Assembly: GCA_959019945.1 (NCBI GenBank)
Contig: CAUEQD010000012.1
Location: forward strand, 1-58,512
Direction: 5' to 3'
DNA from: an uncultured Collinsella sp.
GTDB lineage: Bacteria; Actinomycetota; Coriobacteriia; Coriobacteriales; Coriobacteriaceae
DNA length: 58,512 nucleotides
Part shown: positions 57,176-58,512 of the stretch, piece by piece
How the letters are laid out: the number at the start of each line of letters is the position of its first letter
Numbering within the stretch: position 1 is the first letter of the stretch
The notes under the pieces: generated by a model
Databases searched by the model: none
What the model was told of the DNA's origin: nothing
Seen by the model: the letters and a program-made list of their open reading frames with translations, nothing else
Position numbers and translations under genes: made by a program

Positions 57176-58372
57176 ATGACTCAGGCAAGACAAGATGGCA
57201 TCTCACTCAAGCAGTGGCTCCCGCTTATTGGGCTCGCCTGTTGCGCGTTCGTATTCAACACGTCGGAGTTCATGCCCATCGGTCTTCTGACTGATATTGC
57301 CGCATCGTTCTCGCTCACGGAGGCCCAAGCAGGCATCATGATCTCGGTCTACGCCTGGGGCGTCATGCTGCTGTCGCTGCCGCTTATGGTGTTTGCCTCG
57401 CGCTTTGAGTTCAAGCGGATGCTGCTGGGCGTTTTGGCCGTGTTTTCGCTGGGCCAGTTCCTGTCCGCTGTGGCACCGACATATCCCATCCTGGTTTGCG
57501 CACGTCTGGTGGTCGCCTGCGCGCATGCCGTGTTCTGGTCGGTCGCCTCGATTATGGCCTCGCGCCTGGTCGACAGTCGCCACGGAGCGCTCGCCATCAG
57601 CATGATCGCCACGGGCTCGTCCATCGCGCAGATCTTTGGCCTGCCGATTGGCCGCGCCATCGGGCTGGCCGTGGGCTGGCGCATGACGTTTGCCGTGGTC
57701 GGGGCCCTCTCAGCCATCGCGGTCGTCTACCAGGCCGCGGTGTTCCCGGCCATGCCGGCGGGCGAGCGCTTTACCGTCAAACAGCTGCCCGAGCTGCTCA
57801 AGAATCCGTTCCTGGTCGCGCTCTACGCGGTCACGGTTTTTATGGCGACCGGCTATTACGCAAGCTACAGCTACATTGAGCCTTTCCTGGCGCAGGTCGC
57901 ACACGTCGACGCGGGCGCCATCACCATGACGCTGACGGCGTTTGGCTTCTCCGGTCTGGTGGGCAGCTGGCTGTTTGGCCGCCTGTTCGACGGGCATCGC
58001 TTCCCGTTCTTGGCTATCACGCTCTCCGGCGTGCCGGTGGCTCTGCTGCTTATGGGTCCGGTCGCATCGTCGCTCGTGGCAGTGCTTGCCGTCTGCGCGC
58101 TGTGGGGCTGCTGCGCCACGGCCTTTAACGTGGCGTTCCAGGCCGAGCTCATCAAGTACACGCCGGCGGATTCGTCGGCCGTCGCCATGTCGATCTTCTC
58201 GGGCCTGTTTAATCTGGGCATCGGCACGGGCACCGCAATCGGCGGTGCCGTGGTTTCGGGTCCCGGTATCGCTTGGATCGGCTTCGTGGGCGGGGCGATT
58301 ACCGTCGTGGGCGTCATCCTCGCCATCACCGTACTGTTCCCAGCCATACGCCGCGCCAAGCCCGTCGCCTAA
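57176..58372 (+). CDS. MFS transporter, sugar-efflux/AraJ-like (DHA1)
   Basis: 398-residue major facilitator with twelve predicted TM helices. The start of helix 1 (FVFNTSEFMPIGLLTDI) and the loop 2-3 region (FASRFEFKRMLL) match the DHA1 group that includes AraJ, SotB and YdhP (arabinose or drug exporters); G-R-A-I-G and G-W-R-M-T-F in helix 5 are typical. Substrate unknown. The ATG at 57176 has GGAGAGG 8 bases upstream. Monocistronic, followed by a perfect 22-bp hairpin repeat. Confidence 0.88.
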   Translation: MTQARQDGISLKQWLPLIGLACCAFVFNTSEFMPIGLLTDIAASFSLTEAQAGIMISVYAWGVMLLSLPLMVFASRFEFKRMLLGVLAVFSLGQFLSAVAPTYPILVCARLVVACAHAVFWSVASIMASRLVDSRHGALAISMIATGSSIAQIFGLPIGRAIGLAVGWRMTFAVVGALSAIAVVYQAAVFPAMPAGERFTVKQLPELLKNPFLVALYAVTVFMATGYYASYSYIEPFLAQVAHVDAGAITMTLTAFGFSGLVGSWLFGRLFDGHRFPFLAITLSGVPVALLLMGPVASSLVAVLAVCALWGCCATAFNVAFQAELIKYTPADSSAVAMSIFSGLFNLGIGTGTAIGGAVVSGPGIAWIGFVGGAITVVGVILAITVLFPAIRRAKPVA

Positions 58373-58387
58373 TCATGTCCCCTCATC

Positions 58388-58454
58388 AGTTGCGGTGGAA
58401 TAGTTCCTGTTTAAGGCCTCTGAAGGCCCAAGCAGGAACTATTCCACCGCAACT
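58388..58454 (+). repeat. Perfect 22-bp hairpin repeat (GTTGCGGTG family, copy 2)
   Basis: 58388-58409 (AGTTGCGGTGGAATAG...CCTG) and 58433-58454 are exact reverse complements around a 23-base loop that itself holds GGCCT/AGGCC. It starts 15 bases after the MFS stop. The outer arms match the repeat at 14665-14732. Confidence 0.8.
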
Positions 58455-58477
58455 TATTTGGCTCTGTTAGACCAACA

Positions 58478-58509
58478 TTGACATATAGGTGATGCCACCG
58501 TGGTATAAT
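58478..58509 (+). promoter_or_regulatory. Promoter of the gene beyond the window
   Basis: TTGACA (58478-58483) and TATAAT (58504-58509) with an extended TGG before the -10. The spacer of 20 is long, so the extended -10 may be the main determinant. Confidence 0.55.
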
Positions 58510-58512
58510 AGC

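Overview
The window looks like chromosome of a high-GC Gram-positive gut bacterium of the class Coriobacteriia, most likely Collinsella or a close relative. This is inferred from GC-rich codon usage, the gene order, LysRS with a C-terminal tRNA-binding domain, and MurE of the non-DAP type; I could not run a database search. The 5' end (1-560) holds a minus-strand tRNA-Val with a partly duplicated flank. It is followed by a long plus-strand housekeeping stretch: asnB, then murE, a HAD phosphatase, murI, rph, rdgB and dtd (cell wall and nucleotide housekeeping), veg-ispE, tRNA-Pro, tatA, greA, lysS, a ThrE-type amino-acid exporter and a DUF2798 membrane protein.

From 15.7 to 20.9 kb lies a giant 2-hydroxyacyl-CoA dehydratase activase-type protein overlapped by a TetR regulator, with a 21-bp TetR-like palindrome in front. 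Then come clpC, pepD, and a minus-strand mntP under a yybP-ykoY manganese riboswitch. The disA-ispD-ispF-cysS-rlmB-yacP cluster (26.4-31.9 kb) joins c-di-AMP synthesis, isoprenoid precursors and translation functions.

Between 31.9 and 36.9 kb the character changes. This accessory island has lower GC, tRNA-Thr(TGT), a helix-turn-helix/AT-hook/HipA-like kinase fusion with a large palindromic operator, a broken zinc-ribbon gene, an anchored membrane protein, a GIY-YIG-like protein, and arrays of palindromic repeats. It ends at a tRNA-Tyr/Thr/Met cluster leading into tuf, rpmG, tRNA-Trp, secE, nusG, rplK and rplA.

After rplA most genes are on the minus strand: a metallophosphoesterase with a cytoplasmic BMP-domain protein, mscS with a surface 5'-nucleotidase, a WYL regulator followed by a TrpXYZ-like ABC importer, asnS and crr. 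The last part is plus strand: an esterase, a FeoA-FeoB fusion behind an iron-type operator, and an MFS exporter.

The most striking non-coding pattern is a set of hairpins scattered through the window. Many share a GGGACAG-like loop but have unrelated stems, and they sit on or within a few bases of stop codons. Two further repeat families (lysS/esterase 3' flanks; thrE/MFS 3' flanks) follow the same placement rule. These, the hairpin array at 36.2-36.6 kb, the HipA-like locus and the long symmetric hairpin after cysS are the best candidates for undescribed biology.
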